From positions 1-5,339 of the forward strand of contig JAFOXU010000204.1 of assembly GCA_017425725.1 (NCBI GenBank): a stretch of DNA of 5,339 nucleotides, read 5' to 3'. Shown one piece after another: positions 5,284 to 5,339 of the stretch (positions are counted from its first letter, which is position 1; every line of letters begins with the position of its first letter). Origin of the DNA: Alphaproteobacteria bacterium. GTDB taxonomy: Bacteria > Pseudomonadota > Alphaproteobacteria > Rs-D84. Under the pieces are notes generated by a model. That model did no database searches and had not been told where the DNA came from. It saw only the letters and a list, made by a program, of their open reading frames with translations. Made by a program: the position numbers and the translations under genes.

Positions 5284-5339
5284 AAAATAGATGCAAATAA
5301 TTGTCGCAAAGCACTTGTCATCATCGTTGCTTCCCTGCA

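Noticed and set aside
1..5339. CRISPR arrays, insertion sequences, phage genes, toxin-antitoxin pairs, riboswitches
   Set aside because: No direct repeat array, transposase, attachment-site pattern or known riboswitch core was seen on either strand. In particular, no T-box-like leader precedes the gat genes; the gatC leader is predicted to be only about 22 nt.

Overview
The window is a compact stretch of bacterial chromosome with standard genetic code. It looks like an AT-leaning alphaproteobacterium, probably host-associated or otherwise streamlined. The alphaproteobacterial reading rests on remembered family wording: GatB has LEQDAGK, GVALLEIV and MEEGSMRAD, GatC has MREDVVTDG, and GatA has AASRMLENFVPEYEST. 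I cannot name a genus. Intergenic gaps are very short, and no stretch above 300 bases lacks a gene.

Left part (1-3033). This is the locus for the GatCAB Asp/Glu-tRNA amidotransferase, which makes Gln-tRNA(Gln) and/or Asn-tRNA(Asn) by transamidation. On the minus strand the order is gatC, a 139-residue cysteine-containing protein I do not recognise, gatA, then gatB, which runs off the left edge. The unknown gene sits 3 bp after gatC and overlaps gatA by 4 bp (ATGA), so the three are almost certainly one translationally coupled operon. A complete tRNA-Phe(GAA) gene with its own promoter and terminator lies between gatA and gatB on the opposite strand.

Middle (3020-3532). gatC and ruvX (YqgF-type nuclease) diverge across only 37 bp. 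Good sigma70-like promoters can be read for both. They face each other, and each lies inside the 5' end of the other gene, so the predicted start points nearly coincide. ruvX ends in a symmetric hairpin that appears to act as a terminator in both directions; its stop codon TAA is the hairpin loop.

Right part (3530-5339). Two minus-strand membrane-protein genes 2 bp apart: an unrecognised 235-residue multi-pass protein, then an AI-2E/PerM family transporter that ends at the shared terminator. The start of the 235-residue gene is uncertain because its frame stays open to the right edge.

I see no mobile element, CRISPR array, phage gene or clear defence system. The best candidates for something undescribed are the cysteine-containing gene inside the gat operon, the unrecognised membrane protein next to PerM, and the interlocked control regions.
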